NCBI GenBank assembly: GCA_916613615.1 | Contig: OU744720.1 | Location: forward strand, 65,445,971 to 65,509,970 | Direction of reading: 5' to 3' | Length of the DNA stretch: 64,000 bases | From: Steromphala cineraria | Lineage: Eukaryota; Mollusca; Gastropoda; Trochida; Trochidae | In this document: piece after piece, positions 1-12,010 of the stretch | Position numbering within the stretch: the first letter of the stretch is position 1 | Layout: each line of letters begins with the position of its first letter | Notes under the pieces: model-generated | Databases searched by the model: none | Seen by the model: only the letters and a program-made list of their open reading frames with translations | What the model was told of the DNA's origin: nothing | Made by a program: the position numbers and the translations under genes

Positions 1-113
1 CTTAGAACGACAAAAATGAAATCAGTTGAAAGATACAAGAAATAACTTTAACCATTATCAATGTCTGGCTTAAGGTAAATAACTTCCACTGTTTTTGGTT
101 TGTTTCATTTTAG

Positions 114-269
114 GTCGAAGATAATGTGGTGGTCAACCAACAATTGATTGAGCCCGGCGCCTTCCGAATAAATAGCTTTGTGCAAGTTATTAAGAAATCC
201 AATGACTGGTTCTTGATATATCCTGATGACAAGTGTAGTTGTCACTCCTACATTTATGCGTTAACTTGA
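114..269 (+). CDS. Possible 3' coding exon, family unknown
   Basis: A polypyrimidine-rich acceptor (TTTGTTTCATTTTAG, ending at 113) is followed by an open frame of 51 codons in phase 0, ending in TGA at 267-269. The first ~39 residues (VEDNVVVNQQLIEP..., ending near FLIYPDDK) look like ordinary globular protein, and the DNA is richer in GC than its surroundings. A short ATG-to-stop ORF overlapping in another frame is not convincing. From about 240 the frame runs into a dispersed repeat found elsewhere in the window, so the last ~10 residues and the stop come from that repeat. Alternatively the exon ends at a GT near 231 (CAA|GTGTAG). An AATAAA at about 406-411 could serve as poly(A) signal. 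I do not recognise the family; upstream exons would lie outside the window. Confidence 0.4.
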   Translation, partial: VEDNVVVNQQLIEPGAFRINSFVQVIKKSNDWFLIYPDDKCSCHSYIYALT

Positions 270-425
270 CGTCAAATAGTCTCATGATGTGCGATTTATA
301 TGTTGTTTTAACCCAAAGACGGAAATTCATTCCATTTAGAGAACATATGTTAATTTATGTGCATAATATAAGTATTACCAAGTATCTCCCATCAAACATT
401 GCTGTAAATAAACTTCTAAACATTA
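240..425 (+). repeat. Dispersed repeat family A, copy 1
   Basis: Begins TGTCACTCCTACATTTATG and continues through AACTTGACGTCAAATAGTC to GTGCATAATATAAGTATT. The same order of blocks recurs at about 1438-1660, and in more diverged form at 7266-7480 and 8703-8940. This copy lacks a 5' block present in the others (starting near GACCCTG) and lacks an internal segment of about 45 nt found in the copy at 1438. It abuts the putative exon at 114-269. No coding capacity or terminal repeats are seen. Confidence 0.6.
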
Positions 426-429
426 TTTG

Positions 430-1437
430 ATCAGTGTTGGTCAACTTCCGTTGGAACAAAAAAAAAACAAATCGTGCCTTTCCTTGACTCTTCAAGCGTT
501 TGAACTGGTATAAAATAGGCAATAACCTGATAAGTAAACTTTTTATATTTTCAATTACATAACATACATGATAATTGATATCAATTTCGAAATCAACTTT
601 CTATTTCAGCAGAACTTCGTTTTCGGCATTCTCTCCCCACCGAGGCAACTCAGTCATACCTGAATTAGCCTCTGTTCTATTACTGCTACTACAAGGGATA
701 GAAAGGTAGAAATATGATTGGAGGCAATCGAAGTTAGTTGTTTCAAAAGTGGTCATTCGCAAAACCTCGGCCATCTCCGTGTGGTTTGTCAAAGCTTTCG
801 TTGAAATTTAATATCCAGGGGAGGTAATTCTTCCTATTACAAACAATCGCTTTTTACCTTCTCATTAGTTATTTTTTGGTTGATTAGTAAAGTAAAATCT
901 ATCATATAACAAATAATAATTTACACACAATTATAAAACAGTTTCTATCTAATGAAAAACCCTATCCATATCTGATTTTCAAATTGTTTCCCTCTCACAC
1001 TGTTAATGAAAAATAAACATGAAGACATAATATTTTCCATGTCACTAAACGACCATTAAAACTCCCCATGTCATGGATATCCAAAAGGTGTTTTCATTGG
1101 CCGCAAATAAGGGAGATATTGAAAGTTACAACATTTTGCTGCTAGGGCAAACTGCCGGAAGCCCAGGATCTAGGCGTAATAGAACAGAGGCTAATTCAGG
1201 TATGACTGAGTTGCCTCTGTGGGAGAGAGAATGCGTTTTCGGCTCTGAAGAAAATTTGATTACGTTTCATTTGGAGTTGAGTGTATGCCAGTTCTTTTTT
1301 TAAACTATAAATTTTCCTACTCTGTGTGGTCATACTCTCCAGGGGCACTTCATACCTCGTTAGAAAGATAATTATTTGATATGTTATGCCATGTTGATGT
1401 ATATTAAGAAGCAACCGAGGATCTTTGACTTGTTTAT
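430..1437. other. AT-rich spacer with an inverted repeat pair
   Basis: The segment at about 626-684 is repeated in inverted orientation at about 1176-1234, sharing AGAGGCTAATTCAGGTATGA and its flanks over about 58 bp with few differences. Each arm carries short ORFs in several frames that only reflect the repeat. Nothing else is recognisable. Confidence 0.5.
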
Positions 1438-1660
1438 ATCTGACCCTGTTGCATAGAGCTATCAGATATTTTTAATTCAAGCGTCACTCCTACATTTATG
1501 CTTCAACTTGACGTCAAATAGTCTCATGATGTGTGATTTACATGTTGTAGAGACAGAAATTTATCAAACCTAATAAATGAACTTTAAATGTTCTAACCCA
1601 CAGACAGAAATTCATTCAGTTTCGGGAAAATATGGTGATTTATGTGCATAAAATAAATAA
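1438..1660 (+). repeat. Dispersed repeat family A, copy 2
   Basis: This is the fullest copy of the family: GACCCTGTTGCATAGAGC, a block ending TTCAAGCGTCACTCC, then ACTTGACGTCAAATAGTC and a distal part with ACAGAAATTCATTCAG and ATGGTGATTTATGTGC. It matches the copy at 240 closely in the middle and 3' parts and contains about 45 nt missing there. Confidence 0.6.
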
Positions 1661-3289
1661 TGTATATTAAAATTGAGAAATAATCTAATAACATGTCAAT
1701 GTATTCGACTTTAAATGACAAAAAATTATTTAGCCTCGCACAAGTTAACTTATGTATACATCCGTTCTCATTAGGCTTCTCATATGTTTTTAACTTGAAA
1801 TTAATGAACAAACTGACAAAGTTTTTGAATGATTCTTCCACGATTTTGAAATAACATTTTGTCCATTGAACTTTTTAATAAAATCATAATCAAGAAATGT
1901 AGTTCTTATCAAGCTCATTGCTCAAACCTTGTCAGTTATCATTATCATTATGCCCTGTAGTTATGTTTATGTCAATGTATAATGATTTAGAATATTTTTA
2001 GTTGCTAGGTGCTTTAATTAATCTGAAATGCATTGTTGAAATAACTTGTTTATTGTTTTGCAATAACTAACACAATGATGTGCAGAGGTGCCTTTTTGTA
2101 AACTGAATATAGATACTGAATTAACTATTCAATTAAGAGAAAACTGTTGCATTCTGAAAAATCTCCTTTTTGTTAATGAACTACCTTATTCGATTTGTCA
2201 ATTCGCGTTTTCCTTATTACACAAAAAATACTATCGGAATCATTTAACTTCATATCAGTTGACGGAACGCACGAATTGATATCAAAGTACGATTAGAAAT
2301 CCTTCCTATATATTGTCAAAATGACAGAAACATCCACAAATGTTCAAATTACAATAAATATTCAACAATAAATAAACAAAGGAATTAGAATCCATCCTTT
2401 TTTCTTTTTTTGTGTGGCTTTTAAGAACATTTCTTATTTTTTGTTTATAAAAATAGTCTATTTATCTTTAAATGTGTTTAAGCATCTTAATATTTTCATA
2501 ACATTTACAGAATCTAAATTTGTATAATAAAACCCCGAATCTTATCTGTTTCAACTTTTATTTGCGGCATTGCACTTCAAAGGATTTACAATATACATAA
2601 TGACATGTTATCATCACTGCAGACATTGAGACGTCATTTATGTGCACGTTTTAATTCTGTGTTTAAAAGTTTATATGTGTTATCTAAAGGAATACTAAAT
2701 AGCTTTATAGCGGGAAAATACTTAATTATGCAAGTACAACTACTTATCTCTTTTGAAAATGTATTTGATTTATTGTGAAGGAAAACAGATTTTTATCTTT
2801 GATAGGGAGAAGCATTCGAACTCTAAATAGAATTATCCTGCGCTTCAATACTATTGAAATACAGATATACTAAACATAAATTAAAACGCACCACTTATGA
2901 AAATTGGCATCTTTGGAAACTTATTCAAAAATGCAAAGACATATTCCTATGTATATCGAGAAAAGAATCATCTTGAAAGGCCATATACAGCAAAATTGTC
3001 ACAGTTTTTTTAAAGGTTTTATTCAGCTGTTTAGGAAAGACGCACGGGGACAAAACGAATAGTTAATAATGCATGAGCCCACATTTGCAGCAACACATAT
3101 TAAGAAAGAACATCAATTCTGCAACAAAACACGCCAAGAACGGTCCTGTAATGGTAATTTATCTTATCCAAACCATTTCACTGACAACAAACCATCGATA
3201 CAGTCTTGATGGTAACTTTCTGCAAGGGTACATGATACTCTCAACTCACATTCAGCATTACAAAAACTAGAGAACTGTCAGCCGTATTA
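1661..3289. other. AT-rich region, nothing recognised
   Basis: No frame longer than about 65 codons, no convincing splice-flanked exon, no RNA gene and no strong repeat. Short ORFs here are as expected by chance in AT-rich DNA. Confidence 0.6.
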
Positions 3290-3471
3290 TTAATGACTAC
3301 GACGTCAGTCCAACGTAGTCGTTTATTTCGATGTCTGTCCGTACTGATAGGCCCTACGTAATAACGTCACTGCGCGTGGACCAGTTCTTTATTGCAGTTG
3401 CTGAGCCTAAAGCGGGATTCGAACCCAAGCCCTTAATCTGAAGCCGGATGAGCTAACCACACCCCGACAAA
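3290..3471 (-). repeat. tRNA-derived SINE-like sequence
   Basis: Read on the minus strand from 3471, the sequence carries a pol III A box (GTGGTTAGCTCATCCGG) and a B box (GGGTTCGAATCCC) at tRNA-like spacing, then a non-tRNA body of about 120 nt. The acceptor arms do not pair well, so it is a tRNA-derived SINE head or tRNA pseudogene rather than a functional tRNA. The 3' limit is uncertain. Confidence 0.5.
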
Positions 3472-4671
3472 TGACATCGTGATCTTGGTTTTGTCAGAAA
3501 TATTTGAACCATAACAATATTTACAAAATTTGAAGGTTTGGAATGAATTCGGATAATTGCTATCTGTATTTCAAATAATTATTGTACAACTAATTAAAGT
3601 TCTATGATCATATCAGTCATAAACAACATAATTGCATGGAATGATTACTGCCAGTTATACTTATTAGTTGGTATGCATGTTTATTCAGTTATCAATTATT
3701 ATAGTTTTAAGTATTTAGATGTGAAGAACACTAATTAAGATAAATGTGAGTTAATGGTTGACTGAACTAAAGTACGAGGAGAAAAGGTGTTGTATACCAA
3801 ACTATTACACATGGGTGAATGGTTCAATTTGTCATTCAACATCTTGATACAATATAGTTCTTGTTAGAAAACCTTTGCCAGATACAAAGATTATACATGG
3901 TAGGATTTAATCATCATTGATTGTAAATTCTATGTTTCTGAGGTATAAGGTTTGTCTCATTTCAAGTTGAACCAATGCGATGTGACTTATTTCAAAGATA
4001 ATTCAATTAAGGGTTGGCATTACACGATTGTGATATTTATTGAAGAAGGTAGAACTTAAAATTGCCATTGTGCCATGGAATGTATGACATGACTATTTCA
4101 CCGTGGAGTGTGGAAGGAAGAAATAAAGGTTATTTTGGTTCGTTCATTTCGTCCACAGACATCCAATTATTTCTCGACATCAGCATACTGGCAATTAGCC
4201 GGAGTTATTAAGGAAGGTGTCACCGCATATAAAAGGTGTAGGAAATTTATGAGAATGACCTTTTCGCTGACATAATTCTAGCCTGTTATGTCGGCTCACG
4301 TGAGTCACGGGTTATTATTAGATGAGTATTGTATGGGGTTACATTATAGAGGTTATGCAATATGTCATTGACAATACTTTATTTGGATTTATATATAAAG
4401 CGATGTTTCGTGCTTCAGCTAATTAAACTGATGCAGTTATCATAAATTAGAATAGCAGTTTCGCGTCCTTTTTAATGTTGAAGCAAGTATGCATGTTTGA
4501 TTAAAGAAATGGCAAATTTATATATTATATATCAATATATATGCATTTTGCTAATGAGTTCAATAAGTATGATACGTTCGGAAATAATAATCCGTAAATG
4601 TCTTGGCTGATACAGTATTTAACAAATACACAATAAAGATCATAATGCATCTATGCGTCTAATAACGGACA
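3472..4671. other. AT-rich region, nothing recognised
   Basis: No supported gene, RNA or repeat boundary was seen. Some short TATA-type AT runs occur near 4520. Confidence 0.6.
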
Positions 4672-5549
4672 TTATTATGTGAGCGTAATTTTCCGGCAAT
4701 CCGATTGGTCGAGAACCGATCACATGACAGTCGACAGAAAGTGATATTGACTTGACCCCCGTGACCCCGAGTCCGACCAAAAGTGATATTGACTTGAGTT
4801 ACTAAAAATAGAGTCGATGACGTCAAACCGTTGTTTCATGACGTCATGCTATTGTTATCATGACGTCATTGACCAGTCCTCGTCAACAATCGAGCCCAAA
4901 TGCCGCTCATTGCTGTAGGTTTCCATTATGTCTTGATTTTTTTTGAACGAGACATAATAAAACAATTATGGACTGGTGAGTTCGGTCAATACCTGTTTTT
5001 ATAGACCCGAGTAAAACAATATCGACCTCGGACTTCGTCCTCGGTCAATATTGTTTTCCTCGGGTCTATAAAAACAGGTATTGACCTCATCACCAGTCTA
5101 TAATTGTATATTATTATGTGAGCGTAATTTTCCGGCAATCCGATTGGTCGAGAACCGGCCACGTGACAGTCGACAGATAGTGATATTGACTTGACCCCCG
5201 TGACCCCGAGTCCGACCAAAAGTGATATTGACTTGAGTTACTAAAAATAGAGTCGATGACGTCAAACCGTTCTTTCATGACGTCATGCTATTGTTATCAT
5301 GACGTCATTGACCCGTCCTCGCCAACAATCGAGCCCAAATGCCGCTCATCGCTGTTGGTTTCCATTATGTCTTGATTTTTTTTGATCGAGACATAATAAA
5401 ACAATTATAGACTGGTGAGTTCGGTCAATACCTGTTTTTATAGACCCGAGTAAAACAATATCGACCTCGGACTTCGTCCTCGGTCAATATTGTTTTCCTC
5501 GGGTCTATAAAAACAGGTATTGACCTCATCACCAGTCTATAATTGTATA
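4672..5549 (+). repeat. 439-bp tandem duplication with long hairpins
   Basis: Two head-to-tail copies (4672-5110 and 5111-5549) line up at a constant 439-base offset with under ten differences seen by eye. Each begins TTATTATGTGAGCGTAATTT and ends in a 146-bp near-perfect hairpin (4962-5107 and 5401-5546). Its arms carry ATAGACCCGAG and CTCGGGTCTAT around a centre with CCTCGGACTTCGTCCTCGG. The hairpin is typical of a fold-back element or MITE end; the rest of the unit has GACGTCA motifs and no coding capacity. Confidence 0.85.
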
Positions 5550-7265
5550 AAGTATCGGCGGGCTACAGGCATACATGCCACACAACTTTTACATTTGTGT
5601 ATGAGTCAATGAATGAACAATTATTTCTCAAAGTCAGGGTAATTTTACAATCAACCTAAGTAAAGGTAAATCTACCTAACGTTGTTAACGATATTTCAAT
5701 GACCTCCTATGGACCGTTTTCATGACGTATTGAACAGTCATAGACGCAGTTGCAGATCACGAACAAACGTTAATGACGTCGACGTTGGATAGATACAAGT
5801 TGTAATTTTATTTACGTCATTCATTTAGACCGTAAGGTGTAGTAAATATTTGACCGTTATATGATCATCATTTACATCATTGTCGTGCTTGGAAAACCAT
5901 TTATTTTATTTCATTAATTTGGTGAAGTATACATGATATGGTAAGGATTGAAATTCCAAATATGTCAATAAGTACCTTGCTGTTATGAAGGTGATAATGT
6001 AAGATATGAACAATGATCTTCTTCCTCCTAAAACTGTGGCTATTTAAAATGTAAGTGTTTTCATAACCGTTTTAAGTTGCAGAGGGTTTATAAAAATATT
6101 TTCAAGCCAAATTTCAAATACATTATATATTTCTGTCTCACTGTTAGTTCACTTACATAAACATTTAATAACAGCGAGTTTTGAAAGTACATTAAATGTG
6201 TCATGACCCATAAAATCATAACGGAACTATTTTCAAGAATATTCATTGTACCTAATGACAAAAATCCGTTTGTCGCCATGCACCTCGTAAAAACATTTAT
6301 ATTTTGTCATATGAAAAAGTACATAGTACTTCATCATCTTGAAACTTTGCGGAATGAATGATGTAACATCTAGTTGATGTAGTATATGTTTAATGTTTTT
6401 TGCTATTCATAAGGAAAGCGAGATAGATAACAGAGCTAATTATTGACTATAGTGCACCCAATTCCCCTACAGAGATATATGTTTAGATTCAGCTGTCTTC
6501 AGTACCACAGAGAGAAGACAAGGGTGATACATCACTAAAAGAAGAGAAAGAAAGTTCAGTGCAGTGAATATCAAGCTAACGTAGCTACCGTGTATGCTTT
6601 CTTGCTGTAATAGGACCACATGCCTAAAGTAGTTATCAAGTGAATATGGATGCCAAGTTGATAATGTTTTATTAGCATTTGTTGATGCTGAATGGGCAAA
6701 TCATGTTTAAACAATACTATTCTATTTGACAAACAACATTTTGTTCAGTCAAACACCACCAATCCCCAACCCTAGCTTTTGCATCTATCTATTCCACAAT
6801 ACACTTTCTTAAAATAAATGGTTTTCAGAAACGTTTATAGATATTGTTTTCAAATTGGTAACTTAGATAGCTTCTAAAGGCATAATGTAACCCTGGTTTA
6901 GAACATCTTTTTATGTGTTAGGTGATGTTTCTTGCGCTCGCGAGAGCTAAAGGATATGACAACGAAGGTCTTAATTGTTTTCATCCTCATCTTCTCATGG
7001 TGTTAATTTCTCATTCTTCTACATAAATAATTTTCTCTCCTCAATGACAAATCCGAGCCATGTATCAAAAAGTAGCAAACTTTCACTACATAAGAAAACT
7101 AGGATGTGAAAGCCTTTACCAACTATTTTGAACCGAGAAATTAACTGTCCATCATGATCATGACATTGACAGCTATGCGGCTTTTTACAGCTTTTTGTAA
7201 TGCATCATAGTTCCGAATTTGGAGCACAAACATATATCATTGACCTGCACTTCATATCTGAAGGT
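5550..7265. other. AT-rich region, nothing recognised
   Basis: No supported gene. A CTACAG acceptor-like site near 6471 is followed by only a short open frame (about 17 codons), which I do not accept as an exon. Confidence 0.55.
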
Positions 7266-7480
7266 ATGTAACCCTGGAGGGTTAAGCTCTGTCTGATATT
7301 GTTTAGGTTCGAACGACACTCCCATATCTATGCTTCAGCAAGTCGTTTAAATAGTCTTATTATTTGTGATTTGCATCTCATATAACCATAAGTGTAAACA
7401 GAAGCCATAATTGAACATAACGTCATCTAATCCAAAAAACCGAAATTTAATCAATCAATAAGTGAGTAAATGTTGAGATT
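7266..7480 (+). repeat. Dispersed repeat family A, copy 3 (diverged)
   Basis: Begins GTAACCCTGGAGGGTTAAGC and continues with TCTGATATTG, GACACTCCCATATCTATGC and AATAGTCTTATTATTTGTGA, the same block order as the copy at 1438 with substantial divergence. Confidence 0.5.
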
Positions 7481-8245
7481 TGTTAAAATGATATGAAAAA
7501 AAGAAAATAGAATGGATGTTTTTATGATAATGTGAAAATTACGTGACAATAAATGAATACATTTTTCCCATATTATGTAGTACATCGAAAATTGACAATC
7601 TTATAGAAATGCATCGAAACATTTATACGATTATGCAATACATTTTACAATAAATGTTTTCTCTGGCTATCATATTCATATATTTTTAACGTTAATGGAA
7701 ATTGATGTTCATCCGCCAACTGGCCTAACATCACTAATATTGAAATGGTATATCTTAAATATGTCGTAGTCTTAAGATAAAACCCTCGCTATGAATAAAG
7801 TCCAACAATATTTGTTTGAAAGGTGTCAAAACATGACTTGCATTTTCAAAAGTTTATGATTGTTCAGTAAAATGATATGTATTACGAACTGCTTGTAATG
7901 CATATGTTTCTATTGACAAAAGTGGCAGAATATTAATAACAACCCTACTAGAAGACCAGGTAAATATTATCAGCACTTTGGCCCGTTTAATAGTATGAAA
8001 CATGCAGGTACACCTTTGCCAATCAACACCCATCATCCCGCCTAGAAAATCAATAGTCTACTCATAATTACTGTAATCATTTTGTGCATTCACATTAACA
8101 TTAAATATTTTACAAGAAAGTCATTCGTGAAAATAGTCCGGGGATGTAACGTTTCCCCAATTGTGTTTGTGCAACGTGATGCATACATGTACATTTAGAT
8201 ATAAGTTAAGACCAAGTTGACAAGACGCAAATGTGACCTTGAGGC

Positions 8246-8345
8246 GAGGTGAGGTGATTTGGGTTAACGCCGATTTCAAGAGTATATCATTATATCGCGG
8301 CCGCTAGTATTATTGCAGGAAGAATACCCACAACTATAAAATTTT
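8246..8345 (+). repeat. Dispersed repeat family B, copy 1
   Basis: GAGGTGATTTGGGTTAACGCC followed by a TATATC-rich block and GCTAGTATTATTGCAGG. A second diverged copy lies at 26105-26215. The layout resembles molluscan dispersed repeats with a 'tttaacgccg' core; that comparison is from memory. Confidence 0.45.
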
Positions 8346-8702
8346 GGGTGCTACTATATAGATATGTATGAATTCAAATTCAACCAATTGAAAAAACATA
8401 TACCATCCACCTCGATATGTTATTCATTATCTTTTCTTAACATTTTATATTTACTCTTTGTATCAATAGATGCTGGTTTAATATTCTGCTCACTCTGCCA
8501 CAAACTTCTTTTCATCATTAATCATGACAGCAATCGGACAGCGTGGCTCTGTGTATTTGTTCTCATTCAGTATCCCATCTAATTGATCATATTTGACCAT
8601 TCAGCTAGGTGTGTTTACCTACAAAAAAATAAAAAATATTATAGCCTTTATAGTATTTTATTGCGAAGCGCAATTACATTTATATTACTTTTCATAAGAA
8701 GA

Positions 8703-8940
8703 GTGTGACCCTGGAGCACTGAACTATGTCAGATATATTTTATTTAGACACAATTCCTGCGTTTATGCTTTAGATGTACGTTTTTATTCACAACACATAG
8801 ACAAAAGAAGGTTAGTGACGCTATTTTAACCTAATATGTTCCGACCCCAAGACAGAAATTCAATCATCAAGTCAGCGAATATGGTGATTTTATACGTATG
8901 GAAATAATATTGTAAATCGAAAATGAAAAATGTATGTTAT
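8703..8940 (+). repeat. Dispersed repeat family A, copy 4 (diverged)
   Basis: Begins GTGACCCTGGAGCACTGAAC and continues through GTCAGATATATTTTATTTAG to CAAGACAGAAATTCAATCA and ATATGGTGATTTTATACG, in the same block order as the copies at 1438 and 7266. Confidence 0.5.
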
Positions 8941-9778
8941 TCTAATGAGGTCATAGGTTATTTTGCAATGAAGGAACGTGATTTGATCAGGAAATCCAAC
9001 TAACATAATAATGGTGAATCATTTCTAATATCACAAACAATCTCTTGAAGTATTGCTAAAACAACGTTCTTTACATTGATACCGATTTTGTCATTATACA
9101 AGCTTTAATTCGAGTGCGAAGCATGCAAACATGTTTCCTGTGCATATTATATTATATTCACGGTGTCTTACCATTATTCAAGCTCTTCCATTTGATACAT
9201 TTATAATGAATGATTGAGTGAGTTGTACTTATACGCCGCTTGGGCAATGTTTCAGCCATTTCCAACGTCCTTTCTAAAATAAAATATATTTCCACATAAT
9301 ACTTATTTGTTAATCAGTATAAATGTATCCATGCGTTTATTGTAAAGAATGCTTTGCCGGACGTATAAAAACACAAAACAACATTATAAATGAATATTAA
9401 TTATCCCATTGTCACAATTATATCTTACCGAATGTGAAGAATTTAGGTCACAACCCCCCAAAATGAAATTGACACCTACGTACATATATTTCCTAGACAT
9501 ATTTACGTTTTCCTGTGTGACTCCATAAAGTTATACTTAAAACAAAGTTACGAAAACATTAGGAAAGTTTGGTAATTGTATATTGATGGTGTAAGTCAGG
9601 ATTATTGAACTATTTTACTGAAAGTCTCCAATAGTTTGGTGCGTGGGAATGTTGAATGTTCTCGACTCAAACCCTTCAATAAAACGCAACCATGCAAGCT
9701 CGTTAATAATTGGAAAGATTCGCCAATTCGTGACAAACTAATGGCGACTTAATGTTAGTCATCACAGATATGTTTCCA

Positions 9779-9840
9779 GAAAACCACAACGAAACAATTC
9801 AAGGTCTTTGTCGAAAACCACAACGAAACAATTCAAGGTC
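9779..9840. repeat. 28-bp direct repeat, two copies
   Basis: GAAAACCACAACGAAACAAT and the following 8 bases occur at 9779-9806 and again at 9813-9840, 34 bases apart. They lie inside a minus-strand 109-codon open frame (9762-10091) whose C-terminal half is low-complexity Ser/Thr. I see no family signature and do not call that frame a gene. Confidence 0.7.
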
Positions 9841-11087
9841 GTTGTAGATGATGATGTTGTCGTTGATGACGTCATCGATGTTGAGGACAGTTGCAATAAC
9901 AGTTGAGGTGGCGATGTCACTGAGGAAGTTGTCTCAGAAAGCAAGTGGGGCACCTTACGCTGGACGATGTTGTCGATGCGTTCCTCCATAGCCTTGGAAG
10001 TCTTCTGTAATATTAGGTATAATCTCGATTGAATGTTATCGAAAAGAAACCTGTATGGATCCATGTTTGAATGGGGTAAAAATAGTCCCAAGAAGATTCA
10101 AGGATACATTAATTTGAAAACAACAAATGACGCATTGAATATATTGGTTTGACAATAAAAGAAGTAATTAACCTGACAATCTTGTTATTCTTTTTGCATG
10201 TACATCTAAAAGCTAATATCCATCAGTCGTTAGTTACAGATTTTCCGCTTTTATGAATCTTCAAGTTTATTGAAAATGAATTTGTTTATTTCGATTTAAA
10301 ATTCATGGTTCAATTAAAAAGAGTTAAAATACATTAAAACATCTCCTTTTTGAATCCTTATCTGTCGTTTGTACCTATTAAAGAGCAACTCCGTGAGTGA
10401 CATATGACCATTTATTTTCGTTTAATTGTTTAACAAGAATAACCGAATATTGCTGAAAAATACCATTTTAAAAGTTAATCGGTTTTGTACAGTGCCATTA
10501 CAAAGGTACAGAGCCGCTATTTTGATCAAAATTCGAACAAGGATGACGTCTATCAGACCAACGTATTAAGGGAAGTTATCAAAAGAAGTCAGAACGACAG
10601 ACAGGAATTGATAGTGTTCGATAGGTTTTGTAAGTAGTATCTATGTGTTTGATTTTGAATTTGAATTTGATTTCTGAGCATACGAAGGGTTATTTTTAGA
10701 TTTTCATGGAAAACTAGCAACTATAAAATATTAATAATTTGACGAAAATGTTTTGAATTTTAATCACCATATTATGACATTAAACTTGCAACCCAAAACC
10801 AAGCAATACGTTATGAAAATCACGGAGTCGCTCTTTAACAGTGTGTGACATGAGCAATGGATCAACTGAATATGCAAATTAAATATAACAAGTGTTTGCA
10901 ATGGCAATGTCCCCCGCCGCTTATACTGAATTCATTGTTGAGATATTATAATTTGGTAGATAGCATGCTCTCTATACATATTAAATAAATAATATAAAGT
11001 AGACATAGTTATAATGACTAAAATATCTGATAGTACACATTCAATAAGAGCTGTGGTGATTTGAAAATGTGTAACCATTCATAAGAT
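9841..11087. other. AT-rich region, nothing recognised
   Basis: Apart from the end of the low-complexity frame noted above, no gene, RNA or repeat was identified. Confidence 0.55.
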
Positions 11088-12000
11088 ATCAAGTTTACAA
11101 GAGTTTCAAAAGTGGTCAAAGTGCCTTAGTGACCTGGAATAAAATGGTAATCACTTGGTGTCTGCATTATCCCGTCATGTAAGCTGACTACAAATTTGAA
11201 GACAGTGAGTGAAATTGTTCGCGTTAACAAGAGCTTGAAAAGTGGTCAAAGTGCCGTAGTGACCTTGAAAATAAGGCCAAGGTCACTATTATCGTGTCTG
11301 CGTATTCCCATCATGTAGGTTGACACCAAATTTGAAGACTGTGTGAAATGGTACATGAGATATCGCGTTTACAAGAGCTTGAAAAGCGGTCAAAATGCCG
11401 TAGTGACCTTGAAAATAAGGTCAAGGTCACTATTATCGACTGGTGTCTGCGTATTCCCATCATGTAGGTTGACACCAAATTTGAAGACTGTGTGAAATGG
11501 TTCACGAGATATCGCGTTAACAAGAACTGTAGTGACCTTGAAAATAAGGTCAAGGTCACTGCTATCGACTGATGTCTGCATATTCCCGACATGTAGGTTG
11601 AAACCAAATTTGAAGACTCTGAGTGAAATGGTTCATGAGATATCGCGTTAACAAGAGCTTGAAAAGCGGTCAAAGTGCCGTAGTGACCTTGAAAATAAGG
11701 TCAAGGTCACTATTATCGACTGGTGTCTGCGTATTCCCATCATGTAGGTTGACACCAAATTTGAAGACTGTGTGAAATGGTTTACGATATATCGCGTTAA
11801 CAAGAGCTGTAGTGACCTTGAAAATAAGGTCAAGGTCACCATTATCGACTGGTGTCTGCGTATTCCCATCATGTAGGTTGACAACAAATTTCAAGACTGA
11901 GTGAAATGGTTCATGAGATATCGCGTTAACAAGAGCCCGGACGTACGGACGCCGCTGAATACAATGTCACCCGTTCCGCGTTGCGGCGGGGACAATAAAC
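11088..12000 (-). mobile_element. Tandem-repeat element, pearl/Helentron-like
   Basis: About six tandem units share GTTAACAAGAGC, TTGAAGACTGTGTGAAATGG and GAGATATCGCG. Boundaries fall near 11221, 11365, 11514, 11645, 11794 and 11923. Unit lengths alternate: 149, 131, 149, 129 nt for the last four; the long form carries an extra TTGAAAAGCGGTCAAAGTGC block. Nearly every unit contains TGACCTTGA ... TCAAGGTCA in everted arrangement. The array ends at 11923-12000 in a non-repeated tail with a GC-rich hairpin (CCGC/GCGG around GTT). A core of ~150-nt tandem units plus a conserved end with a hairpin is the layout of molluscan 'pearl' elements, now grouped with non-autonomous Helentrons. The class call is inference; the array is seen directly. 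Long minus-strand frames across it are repeat artefacts. Orientation is tentative. Confidence 0.6.
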
Positions 12001-12010
12001 TCGGTTATAC

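Noticed and set aside
9762..10091. 109-codon minus-strand gene
   Set aside because: Ser/Thr low complexity and a 28-bp direct repeat explain the opening; no recognisable domain.
11311..11894. Minus-strand protein-coding genes in the tandem array
   Set aside because: The frames are internally repetitive only because the DNA is tandemly repeated; no start or domain evidence.
11088..12000. CRISPR-like array
   Set aside because: Units are ~130-150 nt and almost entirely conserved, with no short repeats separated by unique spacers; eukaryotic context.
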